A stretch of DNA of 32,236 nucleotides from contig CAZPLR010000020.1 of the NCBI GenBank assembly GCA_964587555.1, positions 1 through 32,236 of the forward strand, written 5' to 3'. Within the stretch, counting starts at the first letter, position 1. Each line of letters begins with the position of its first letter. This stretch comes from JAHHTP01 sp964587555 (GTDB lineage Bacteria; Bacillota; Clostridia; Oscillospirales; Ruminococcaceae). Below, one piece after another: positions 22,230 through 30,221 of the stretch. The notes under the pieces were generated by a model, which was given only the letters and a program-made list of their open reading frames with translations, was not told the DNA's origin and did no database searches. The translations under genes and the position numbers were made by a program.

Positions 22230-24608
22230 TCATGGCAGGCTGATTCCGCCATCTCGGTCGATGGTGATCACCACTTCTTCCTCCGAAAACAAAACCGTTC
22301 TGCCGCTCGCGACCGCATACGGCAGACGCACCTCCTCGCCCAACGGGATCACTGCGGATACCGCAATCTCCTCTCCATACGATCCTCCGACCGGATCATA
22401 CAAAAACAGCGCGTCGCAGCCATCCGGCGAAAAGCCTCTCCGCTCTGAAAGCGAAACATCCTGCACAATTGCAATCCTGTGCCCGCTTATCTGCATCGAT
22501 ACGTTTAAGCCCTCGCCGCTGTAGGCAAAGGTCGCCACAATTCGTCCAAGAAGCAGCGTATCCCCGCTTTGCACCGCCTTCATCTCATAGCCCTCCGGTA
22601 TGCCGTAGGTGTTGCGGTATATCGTATCCACCTGCATGGAGCGGCGCAGATAGGAAACGCCCTGCGGGATCCCATCGGTCGGCATCAGCAGAAAGACCGC
22701 CTCTACGCTGGTTACACCCCGCCGTTTTAGGTACTCGTAAACCGCCGTCTCGTTGCTTCCGAAATCATCAGAATCATAACAGACAAAAATAACCGCACGA
22801 TTTTGAGCGGTCAGCACCACATCCTTGCTCTCATACCCGCCGACTGCGGCAACCTCAGTTATATTATACTGGTAATACTGCGTAAAAAGCAACCCCAAAA
22901 CGAAAAATATCCCCAAAAATAATTCGACAGCCCACGATCTCCTGCGCAAGCCTTCGCGCAAAAACAGCCGTTTCCTGATTTTTGGATGCATAAGGAGCAG
23001 ACAGACTGCCCAGAACACGCAGAACACAACTGCAAATTCCATCCGCAGCGGCAAAACCGCAAACGATAGCTTTCCCGCAAAACCGACAGCCGCCTTCAAA
23101 AACTGCAAGAGCGGCGCTAAAATCCGCGCGCATACCGCAGCTCCGGTATGAAATCCGCACAAGCCGAATGCCGTAAAAAGCACGCCAAGCAGCATAATCG
23201 CCGTAAACAACGGGGAAAGCAGCGGCGTCAGCACAAGTGAGCAAAGCGGCAGATACCCGAAAAAGAAGAGATAAACCGGCAAAAGCCCTACGGTGGAAAA
23301 GATCGAGGAAACGCTCCCATCCAACAGCTTTTTCCTGATGCGAAACCACATAGCGCTCTTCTTCTTTTGTTTTAGCTGCTGGATGAGTATCTTGTCCCTT
23401 TGCTCCGGATGCAGCGCAATCCGGGCTTTAACCTTCAGCGCAAGCTTTCTTTTGCGCAGTTCAAGCCGTTGCTGTGCGGCGTCGGAAAGCCGCCTTTTCA
23501 CCGTCGCGTTTCCAACGCAGATGCCAAAGGACGCCAAAACCGACATCCAAAAGCCAAAACTGCAAACCGCAAACGGATCGATCAGCAGAATAGCCGCGAC
23601 CGAAAACCCAAGCGAATTCAAGCTGTCCGCCCTACGGTGCAAACACGCCGCCAAAATAGAACCGGTGAGCATCACGCCGCTGCGCAGCGCGGAAACCGGA
23701 CATCCGATCAGCAGGATGAAGCCCCAAACCGCGATCAGCGTGATATAACGGGAAACAGTCTTCCGCTTCTTTGTGAAAAACAGCAGCAGATCGGCAAGCC
23801 TCGCGATCACCAGTGCAATCGTATGGATATGTATGCCTGAAACGGCAAGCAGATGCGCCATGCCGCTGTAGCGAAAATCCATGCTCATCTCCTGCGACAT
23901 ATCCCCGCGTTCGCCGTAAAGCATTCCTACAAAGAGCTGTGACAATCCGTCCGGGAAAAGCTCCTCTGCCAGCGCGCAAAGCTTCTGCTTATTTCGCGCC
24001 ATAAATAGGGTGAGATCCGTCTTTGCGGCGGCAAGCGCCTGCGGTCTTGATTCGCCATCGATCTTCGCCTTTAGATATATTCCGCCGCTCAGTTGGGAAA
24101 AGATCGGGTTCTTTGCAGAATAGCCGCCGTACTGCGTAAACTCCGTATCAAACAGCAGCGTATCTCCGCAATGCAGGGTATAGCTGTTTAACTCGACCGT
24201 CACCGCCGCCAGCGCCGGATGCCGCAGCGTTTGACCGTTCACCGAGGTAACGCGCATCACCCATCGCGCTTTTCCGTCGGCGGAATCGGACATCGGCTCG
24301 ACCGCATAGGCAGTCGCTTGCCGCAGTCCGCCGCAATAGGAAACCGCCTCTTTGTAAGCGCCGGCATAAACGCTGCCTGCGCGCGCAGTGCAGCAAAGGA
24401 TTACAGCAAGGCAAAGCGCCGTAATCAGCCGGTGCCTTTTCAGCCGCAGAAAAAGAAAGATGGCGGCAAGCGTTGCGCCTGCCGCCAAAGACATCAAAGC
24501 AATTTCATGACGCAGGAACGCGCAAAGCCCAGCAGCCGCAAGCGCTGTACACCCAAGGAGCAGACCGGCACGATTCTTCACAATATCCCCGCCTCTCTTC
24601 CCGGACAA
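22230..24608 (-). CDS. comEC: ComEC/Rec2-family DNA uptake channel with degenerate C-terminal domain
   Basis: The 792-residue membrane protein has N-terminal hydrophobic segments and a DUF4131-like beta domain (about 90-200). The Competence core carries FVGMLYGERGDMSQE, MAHLLAVSGIHIH and several helices (about 210-540), and a C-terminal soluble domain follows helix 590-610. In full ComEC proteins this last domain is a metallo-beta-lactamase-like nuclease. Here the HxHxDH site is missing: the equivalent place reads LLMPTDGIPQ. It may still form the channel for single-stranded DNA. Start is TTG 24608 with AAAGGA seven bases upstream; GTG 24581 (nine codons in) is an alternative. A cytosolic basic insertion (about 390-430) is present. 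Confidence 0.9.
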   Translation of the reverse strand: MSGKRGGDIVKNRAGLLLGCTALAAAGLCAFLRHEIALMSLAAGATLAAIFLFLRLKRHRLITALCLAVILCCTARAGSVYAGAYKEAVSYCGGLRQATAYAVEPMSDSADGKARWVMRVTSVNGQTLRHPALAAVTVELNSYTLHCGDTLLFDTEFTQYGGYSAKNPIFSQLSGGIYLKAKIDGESRPQALAAAKTDLTLFMARNKQKLCALAEELFPDGLSQLFVGMLYGERGDMSQEMSMDFRYSGMAHLLAVSGIHIHTIALVIARLADLLLFFTKKRKTVSRYITLIAVWGFILLIGCPVSALRSGVMLTGSILAACLHRRADSLNSLGFSVAAILLIDPFAVCSFGFWMSVLASFGICVGNATVKRRLSDAAQQRLELRKRKLALKVKARIALHPEQRDKILIQQLKQKKKSAMWFRIRKKLLDGSVSSIFSTVGLLPVYLFFFGYLPLCSLVLTPLLSPLFTAIMLLGVLFTAFGLCGFHTGAAVCARILAPLLQFLKAAVGFAGKLSFAVLPLRMEFAVVFCVFWAVCLLLMHPKIRKRLFLREGLRRRSWAVELFLGIFFVLGLLFTQYYQYNITEVAAVGGYESKDVVLTAQNRAVIFVCYDSDDFGSNETAVYEYLKRRGVTSVEAVFLLMPTDGIPQGVSYLRRSMQVDTIYRNTYGIPEGYEMKAVQSGDTLLLGRIVATFAYSGEGLNVSMQISGHRIAIVQDVSLSERRGFSPDGCDALFLYDPVGGSYGEEIAVSAVIPLGEEVRLPYAVASGRTVLFSEEEVVITIDRDGGISLP

Positions 24609-24642
24609 AAAGCCTTCCTTTCGTCCGCCGCGTTATTTCCGC

Positions 24643-24984
24643 TTAATCCATGCGCTCAGAAAGCTGCTTGCCGCCAAGCAGATGGAAATGCAGGTGCTTG
24701 ACCGACTGGCAGCCGTCCTTGCCGCAATTGGAAACAATTCTAAACCCGTTATCCAGCTTTAATTCCTTCGCAAGCTTTGCGATCACCTCAAAGATATGCG
24801 CAATTACCGCGCTGTTCTCCGGGGTGATGACGGCAGCGCTTTCTATGTGCCGCTTTGGGATGACTAAAACATGCGTCGGCGCCATCGGCGCAATGTCGTA
24901 AAACGCCAACACATCCTCGTCCTCATATGCCTTTTTCGACGGGATCTCTCCCGCGATGATTTTACAGAAAAGACAATCGCTCAT
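24643..24984 (-). CDS. HIT-family nucleotide-binding hydrolase (Hint-like)
   Basis: The 113-residue product begins CLFCKIIAGEIPSKKAYEDE and ends with the histidine triad HLHFHLLGG, His 97, 99 and 101, of which the last is expected to be catalytic. Size and pattern match Hint-type purine nucleoside phosphoramidases. Start is ATG 24984, with AGGAG ten bases upstream; the frame stays open into alaS but that part is not conserved. It lies 29 bp after alaS. The physiological substrate is not known in most bacteria. Confidence 0.95.
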   Translation of the reverse strand: MSDCLFCKIIAGEIPSKKAYEDEDVLAFYDIAPMAPTHVLVIPKRHIESAAVITPENSAVIAHIFEVIAKLAKELKLDNGFRIVSNCGKDGCQSVKHLHFHLLGGKQLSERMD

Positions 24985-25013
24985 CTTCTTTACATCTCCT
25001 GTTCCTATCAGAT

Positions 25014-27659
25014 TTAACCCAGCATCTGCGCCAAAATATCCGGGAACGCAGCCAACGCATCCGAAAGCTTGGAAGCATCCGGAACGCCCGCCATTGCAGA
25101 ATCCGGACGCCCGCCGCCTTTGCCTCCCGCAACCGCAGCCGCCTTGGAAACAAGCTTGCCCGCGTGTATGCCCTTCTTCAGCAGATCCTTTGAGCAGACG
25201 CACAGAAGGTTTGTTTTGCCCTCGTTTGTGCCGCCGATCAAGCAGACGATGTTCTCATATTCCGCCTTGACCTTATCGCCGAACTGACGCATTGCATCCG
25301 GCTTCGCGTTTTCCATCACGCCGGTGATATAACGCACGCCGTTTACCTCTTTGATATTTTTTACCAGATCGTCAAGCTTTCCAGCGCTCAGGCGCTCTGT
25401 CAGCGATGCGATCTGCGCGTTTTTCTCCCTGATCTCCGCCATCACCGAGGCGCTTCTGGCAACCAGATCGGAAACGTTTGAAAGCTTCAGGTTCGCGCTC
25501 GCCTTTTCGATCACAGCGTTCGCCTCGTCGAGCAGCGCAAGCACGCCCAAGCCGGTCACTGCCTCGATACGGCGCACGCCCGCAGCCACCGAGGATTCGG
25601 ACACGATCTTAAACAAACCGATGCTCGCCGTGTTAGAAACATGGGTGCCTCCGCAGAATTCAACCGATTTATCGCCCATCGAAACGACCCGGACGATCTC
25701 GCCGTATTTCTCGCCGAACAGCGCCATCGCGCCGAGCTTTTGCGCCTCGGCAATCGGCATCTCGCGCACCTCGACCGCAATACCGGATAAAATCCATTCG
25801 TTGACAAGCTGCTCAACCTGCTTTAGCTCCTCCGCACTCATCGCGGAGAAATGCGAAAAGTCAAAACGCAGACGATCCGGCGTGACAAGCTGTCCCGCTT
25901 GATGCACATGCTCGCCAAGTACCTTGCGCAGCGCCGCTTGCAATAAATGCGCGCAGGAGTGGTTGCGCATGACCGCATCACGGGATTCTGCGCAGACCGC
26001 AAAATGCGCCTGCTGCCCTTTCTGCACGCTGCCTTCCACTACCCTCACTTTATGCGCGATCTTTCCGGCGACCGCCTTGATCGTATCGAGAACCCTGCAT
26101 TTTCCGGTCGCGGTAACAATGCTGCCGGTATCGCCTACCTGACCGCCGCTTTCGGCGTAAAAGCAGGTTTCCGGCGCGACAATATAAATCTCCTCGCCGC
26201 AGAAGGCGCTGTCGATCAAATCCTCCTCTGTGGTAAGATAATCCAGCGTAGCGTCGCACTCCCGCTCGGTATAGCCTACAAACGCCGTATGATATTCCTT
26301 GCTGATGCGGTGAAACACCGTTTCATCCGCGCCCATATATTTGCTTCCGCCGCGCGCCGCGCGCGCAGTTTCCTTCTGCCGCTCCATGCAGGCTAAAAAG
26401 CCGTCCTCATCACAGGTAAAGCCTCTTTCCTCCAGCAGTTCGCGGGTCAGATCGATCGGGAAACCATAGGTATCGGATAAGAAAAAGCAGGCCTCGCCGT
26501 CCAAGACGGTCTTTCCTTCCTGTTCCATCTTCTCCACATACTCGTTTAACAGGTTCATGCCGCGGTCGATCGTTTCGTGGAAGTTTTTCTCCTCGTTGGT
26601 CAAAAGCTTGGAGATATACTCATACTTCTCATCTAATTCGTTATACTCGCCCTTGGAATTTTCCACTACGACGGCAACCAAATCCTTCAGGAACAGACCG
26701 TCGATGCCCAAAAGCTTCGCATGGCGCACTGCGCGGCGCAGCAGGCGGCGCATCACATAGCCGCGTCCCTCGTTGGACGGCAAAACGCCGTCGGACGCCA
26801 TAAAGGTGACGGAGCGGATATGGTCGGTGATAACGCGAATCGAGATGTCCTTCTTGGCATCCGCGCCGTACTCCACCCCCGCGATCTCGCAGACCTTGTC
26901 GCGGATCGCCTTGATCGTATCCACGTCGAAGATCGAATCGACCCCCTGCATCAAAGCGGCAATGCGCTCTAAACCCATGCCGGTATCGATATTTCTCTGC
27001 TTAAGCGGCGTGTAGGTGCCGTCCTCGTGACGCTCGAACTGGGTGAATACCAGATTCCAAAACTCCATATACCGATCGCAGTCGCAGCCGATGCCGCAGG
27101 TCGGCTTGCCGCAGCCGAACGCTTCGCCGCGGTCGTAATAAATCTCCGAGCAGGGACCGCATGGACCGTCGATGCCGGCTTCCCAGAAGTTGTCCTCCTT
27201 ACCCATGTAGTAGATGTGATCTTTTTTCACACCGACCTTTTTCTCCCAGATTTCCGCCGCCTCATGGTCGTCCTCATAGACCGTGACGTAAAGCCGGTCC
27301 TCCGGAATTTTTAACACCTTGGTGACAAATTCCCACGCCCACGCGGTCGCGTCTTCCTTAAAGTAATCGCCGAACGAGAAGTTGCCGAGCATTTCAAAGA
27401 AGGTGCCGTGACGCGCAGTGACGCCCACGTTTTCAATATCGCCGGTGCGGATGCACTTCTGGCAGGTGGTCATCCTGACCCGCGGCGGTACCTCCTGCCC
27501 GGTAAAATACGGCTTCAGCGGCGCCATACCCGCGTTAATCAGCAGTAAGCTGTTGTCGTTCTGCGGTACAAGCGGGAAGCTTTTGTGGCGCAAATGCCCC
27601 TTGCTTTCAAAAAATTTGAGATACACCTCGCGCAGCTCGTTCAGTCCCATCCATTCCAT
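25014..27659 (-). CDS. alaS: Alanyl-tRNA synthetase
   Basis: The 881-residue protein has the standard AlaRS layout. The class II catalytic core begins LREVYLKFFESKGH and includes GRGYVMRRLLRRAVRH, followed by the tRNA-recognition domain. The editing domain carries NHSCAHLLQAAL and the zinc-site CGGTHVSNT. The C-terminal DHHA1 domain has GGGRPDSAMAG. All editing-site residues usually expected (two His, one Cys, one His) are present. AAGGAG precedes the ATG by nine bases. A T-box leader controls it, so uncharged tRNA(Ala) should raise expression of this gene and possibly of the downstream genes. Confidence 0.98.
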   Translation of the reverse strand: MEWMGLNELREVYLKFFESKGHLRHKSFPLVPQNDNSLLLINAGMAPLKPYFTGQEVPPRVRMTTCQKCIRTGDIENVGVTARHGTFFEMLGNFSFGDYFKEDATAWAWEFVTKVLKIPEDRLYVTVYEDDHEAAEIWEKKVGVKKDHIYYMGKEDNFWEAGIDGPCGPCSEIYYDRGEAFGCGKPTCGIGCDCDRYMEFWNLVFTQFERHEDGTYTPLKQRNIDTGMGLERIAALMQGVDSIFDVDTIKAIRDKVCEIAGVEYGADAKKDISIRVITDHIRSVTFMASDGVLPSNEGRGYVMRRLLRRAVRHAKLLGIDGLFLKDLVAVVVENSKGEYNELDEKYEYISKLLTNEEKNFHETIDRGMNLLNEYVEKMEQEGKTVLDGEACFFLSDTYGFPIDLTRELLEERGFTCDEDGFLACMERQKETARAARGGSKYMGADETVFHRISKEYHTAFVGYTERECDATLDYLTTEEDLIDSAFCGEEIYIVAPETCFYAESGGQVGDTGSIVTATGKCRVLDTIKAVAGKIAHKVRVVEGSVQKGQQAHFAVCAESRDAVMRNHSCAHLLQAALRKVLGEHVHQAGQLVTPDRLRFDFSHFSAMSAEELKQVEQLVNEWILSGIAVEVREMPIAEAQKLGAMALFGEKYGEIVRVVSMGDKSVEFCGGTHVSNTASIGLFKIVSESSVAAGVRRIEAVTGLGVLALLDEANAVIEKASANLKLSNVSDLVARSASVMAEIREKNAQIASLTERLSAGKLDDLVKNIKEVNGVRYITGVMENAKPDAMRQFGDKVKAEYENIVCLIGGTNEGKTNLLCVCSKDLLKKGIHAGKLVSKAAAVAGGKGGGRPDSAMAGVPDASKLSDALAAFPDILAQMLG

Positions 27660-27700
27660 TGATTTTTCTCTCCTTGTTTTTTGGGTCTATTCTTTCCAGT

Positions 27701-27955
27701 AAAAAAAGCCTTCCCCGCAGCGCGCTAAAAATGCCGCTGGGACGAAAGCCTTCGTGGTACCACCCAGATTTATCCGCCCGCAAAAAGGCGAACCTCATTC
27801 CCTTCGTAACGCAAAGGTAACGTTCAGCTTGTTTCGCCGAAAGGCTCCAAGACGGCTTATAAGCCTTCCGCCGCAGAAACCTTCCAGCAAACGGCTTCCT
27901 CTCTGTCTGGCATTTTGCTTATTTCTTCTTTTCCTCGCCCTCTGATTGTTCAATT
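27701..27955 (-). promoter_or_regulatory. T-box riboswitch leader of alaS
   Basis: On the minus strand the conserved T-box TGGGTGGTACCACG is at 27766-27753. It is followed by a terminator hairpin (arms 27736-27749 and 27708-27721, imperfect, about 14 bp) and seven T. The upstream arm can pair either in the terminator or as antiterminator with the T-box. A long stem I region occupies about 27845-27915, with AGAGAGGA near its base. A GCC triplet at 27845-27843 (context GGAGCCTT) is a possible Ala specifier; this assignment is tentative. Confidence 0.93.
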
Positions 27956-27961
27956 ATTCTT

Positions 27962-27990
27962 ATTATATAACGTCAAGCTCGCGCTGTCAA
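27962..27990 (-). promoter_or_regulatory. Consensus sigma-A promoter of the alaS T-box leader
   Basis: On the minus strand TTGACA (27990-27985) and TATAAT (27967-27962) are both perfect and 17 bp apart, directly before the T-box leader. The stretch from 27991 to 28150, between this promoter and the divergent one, shows nothing else. Confidence 0.88.
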
Positions 27991-28153
27991 GCTTAAAACG
28001 GCGGAATCGGGAAAACTTTTTTTGCGCAAAGAAAAATATTGCGGTCATATCGCGCTTTCTGCGGATCGGAGCGGCCTTTGCGTTTCCGCCGCCGTTCTAT
28101 GATATTTCTAAAATATAATCTTGGCGCCGACGGATTTTTTTAACATTTACGGC

Positions 28154-28183
28154 TTGTACTTTTCACACGAGTTGTGCTATAAT
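28154..28183 (+). promoter_or_regulatory. Promoter of the carboxyltransferase cluster
   Basis: TTGTAC (28154-28159) and a consensus TATAAT (28178-28183) are 18 bp apart, and the -10 box is extended by TGC. The leader is about 130 bases. Confidence 0.65.
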
Positions 28184-28208
28184 AAATGATGTATAGACCT
28201 GTCCGATT

Positions 28209-28297
28209 TTTGAGCGTATTTTTTCGACCGCTCAAAGTAAAAAAAGGTCAACCCTTAGAATCAGCGCGCGAAAACATCGCTTACGGCGTTCTCGCGC
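28209..28297 (+). other. Structured 5' leader of the carboxyltransferase cluster
   Basis: Two stem-loops occur between promoter and start codon: TTTGAGCG/CGCTCAAA (28209-28216 with 28229-28236) and GCGCGA/TCGCGC (28266-28271 with 28292-28297). Neither is followed by a T run, and no known riboswitch class was recognised. It could affect mRNA stability or bind a regulator. Confidence 0.4.
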
Positions 28298-28319
28298 AGG
28301 AAATGGAGGAATAGAAAAG

Positions 28320-29714
28320 ATGAATAGCAAGATGGAAAAACTTGCTGAGATGAAACAGAGAGCTGCCGCCGCTTCTCCTGCGAGAGACAGACTGACCGCT
28401 TTATTCGACCCGGATACTTTTGTTGAGATCGACACCTTCGTGAAAACCGGGAAGCAGTTATCTGGCGTTATCGCAGGCTACGGCTGTGTCGAAGGCAGCA
28501 CGGTATATGCTTACGCGCAGGATGTTACGTCGGACTGCGGCGCGGTAAGCGTCGCTCACGCAAACAAAATCCGCAAAATCTACGACCTCGCTTTGAAAAA
28601 CGGCTGTCCGGTCGTCGCTGTATACGACTCCAAGGGCGCGAAGGTCAGCGAAGGCGGCGCAATGCTTGCCGCTTACGGTCAGATCCTACAGGCTGCAAAC
28701 AATCTATCCGGCGTTGTGCCGCAGATCGCGGTTGTTCTGGGCAGCTGCGGCGGTGCGTCCGCTTTGCTTGCCGCCAGCGCGGATTTTGTAGTCGCCGACA
28801 AAGAGGGCGAGATTTTCTTAACCGCTCCGACCGAAGAAACCTGCTCCTGCGACGGCTGCAAACAGGGCAGCGCCGCTTACGCCGCGAAAAATGGTTTGGT
28901 ACACATCCTGACTGAGGATGAGGCGGAAGCCTTGCAGGAAACCAGAAAGTTGCTTTCTGTCCTGCCGCTTAACAACCTCTCCGCAGCGCCGCTTTACGAG
29001 TACAGCGAACCGGCTGCGGCTGCTGACGCCGCCGACGCAAAGGCGCTGATCGCCTCGGTCGCAGACGCGGATTCGGTCATTGAGATATCGAAGGAATACG
29101 GTCCTGCCGCTGTCACCGCATTCGGCACCGTCGCAGGCTCCTGCGCCGGCTTTGTCGCGACGAATAAGACGGAAGACGCTCTAAACTATGTCGCTTGTGA
29201 AAAAATTTCTCATTTCATTAAGGTCTGTGACGCTTTCGGCATTCCGGTCATTTCGCTGATCGACACCGACGGCTTTAAACGCGCCGCCTGCCCGCAGCTT
29301 ATCAAAGCAGGCGCCGCTTTGGCGAACGCCTATGCGGAAGCGACCTGCGCGAAGATCAATGTCATCACCGGAAACGCTATCGGCGCGGCGTATATCGCTT
29401 TGGCGGGGACAAACGCAAACGCCGATGTCACCTTCGCTTGGCCGGACGCGGTAATTTCCGCCCTGCCGGTTGAAACCGCCGTTGAATTTTCAATGACCAG
29501 CCGCATGGAAGGCTGCGACGACGCCATCGCCTGCCGCAAAGCTTTAGCGGAAGAGTACAAGGATACCGCTGCCAGCGCGTTTGCCGCCGCAGAGGACGGA
29601 TTTATCACGAACGTGATCGCGCCGGACGATACCCGCGCGCAGATCATCACCGCATTAGATATGCTTTCCGGCAAGCGCGTTTCCAAGCTGCCGAAAAAGC
29701 ACACCACGCTGTAA
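28320..29714 (+). CDS. Carboxyl transferase domain protein (methylmalonyl-CoA decarboxylase alpha/12S-like), divergent
   Basis: The 464-residue product has the two crotonase-like halves of acyl-CoA carboxyltransferases. The N-half includes SARD-like PARDRLTALFDPDTFVE (16-32), AYAQDVTSDCGAVS and VVLGSCGGASALLAASADF. The C-half includes GFVATNKTEDALNYVACEK, CDAFGIPVISLIDTDGF and NVITGNAIGAAY. It is shorter than typical 12S/MmdA proteins (about 510-525), and the second oxyanion segment reads NAIGAAY instead of the usual KAYGGAY-type motif. The role is transfer of a carboxyl group between an acyl-CoA and biotin; the acyl-CoA is unknown. GGAGG is ten bases before the ATG. A biotin carrier gene follows after 67 bp. 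Confidence 0.87.
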   Translation: MNSKMEKLAEMKQRAAAASPARDRLTALFDPDTFVEIDTFVKTGKQLSGVIAGYGCVEGSTVYAYAQDVTSDCGAVSVAHANKIRKIYDLALKNGCPVVAVYDSKGAKVSEGGAMLAAYGQILQAANNLSGVVPQIAVVLGSCGGASALLAASADFVVADKEGEIFLTAPTEETCSCDGCKQGSAAYAAKNGLVHILTEDEAEALQETRKLLSVLPLNNLSAAPLYEYSEPAAAADAADAKALIASVADADSVIEISKEYGPAAVTAFGTVAGSCAGFVATNKTEDALNYVACEKISHFIKVCDAFGIPVISLIDTDGFKRAACPQLIKAGAALANAYAEATCAKINVITGNAIGAAYIALAGTNANADVTFAWPDAVISALPVETAVEFSMTSRMEGCDDAIACRKALAEEYKDTAASAFAAAEDGFITNVIAPDDTRAQIITALDMLSGKRVSKLPKKHTTL

Positions 29715-29781
29715 TCCCCTTACACGCCGTTTCTGAAAATATTCTATTTGTAAAACATAAAAATACCTGGAGGATATTAAA

Positions 29782-30159
29782 ATGAAAAGATTTCAGATTA
29801 CTGTCAACGGCAAAGCTTACGATGTTGCCGTAGAAGAATTAGACGCAAACGCCGCTCCTATGCCTGCCGCGGCTCCTGCTCCTGCACCGACTGCGCCTGC
29901 TGCCGCTGCACCTGCTCCTGCACCCGCTGCCGCGCCGGCTGGCGCCGGCGAACCGGTTAAAGCGCCGATGCCCGGCACCGTTTTAGACGTAAAGGTTGCC
30001 GTTGGCGATACCGTTTCCGAAGGTCAGCTGCTGCTTGTATTTGAAGCAATGAAGATGGAAAACGAGATTATGGCGCCGAAGGCAGGTAAGGTCACCGCCG
30101 TTTCGGTCAAGAAGGGCGAGAATTTCCAGACCGACGCAGTTTTGCTGACGCTCGCTTGA
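29782..30159 (+). CDS. Biotin carboxyl carrier protein (1.3S/OadC-like)
   Basis: The 125-residue product has three parts: a short beta-strand N-terminus (KRFQITVNGKAYDVAVEE), an Ala/Pro-rich flexible linker (about 24-55), and a biotinyl domain with EAMKMENE, where Lys 91 is the expected biotin attachment site. The N-terminus closely follows the 1.3S subunit of propionibacterial transcarboxylase, and no membrane anchor is present, unlike OadG-type subunits. It should shuttle carboxyl groups between the two flanking enzymes. CTGGAGG lies nine bases before the ATG. A biotin ligase is not in the window. Confidence 0.95.
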   Translation: MKRFQITVNGKAYDVAVEELDANAAPMPAAAPAPAPTAPAAAAPAPAPAAAPAGAGEPVKAPMPGTVLDVKVAVGDTVSEGQLLLVFEAMKMENEIMAPKAGKVTAVSVKKGENFQTDAVLLTLA

Positions 30160-30221
30160 TCGCGCCGCTTCTCATTTAATGGAATACTTGAAAGATACAA
30201 TGATTGCGAGGTAATAAATTC

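Noticed and set aside
24985..25203. Upstream extension of the HIT frame into alaS
   Set aside because: The family begins at MSDCLFCKI, which has its own ribosome site; the extension reads alaS in the wrong frame.
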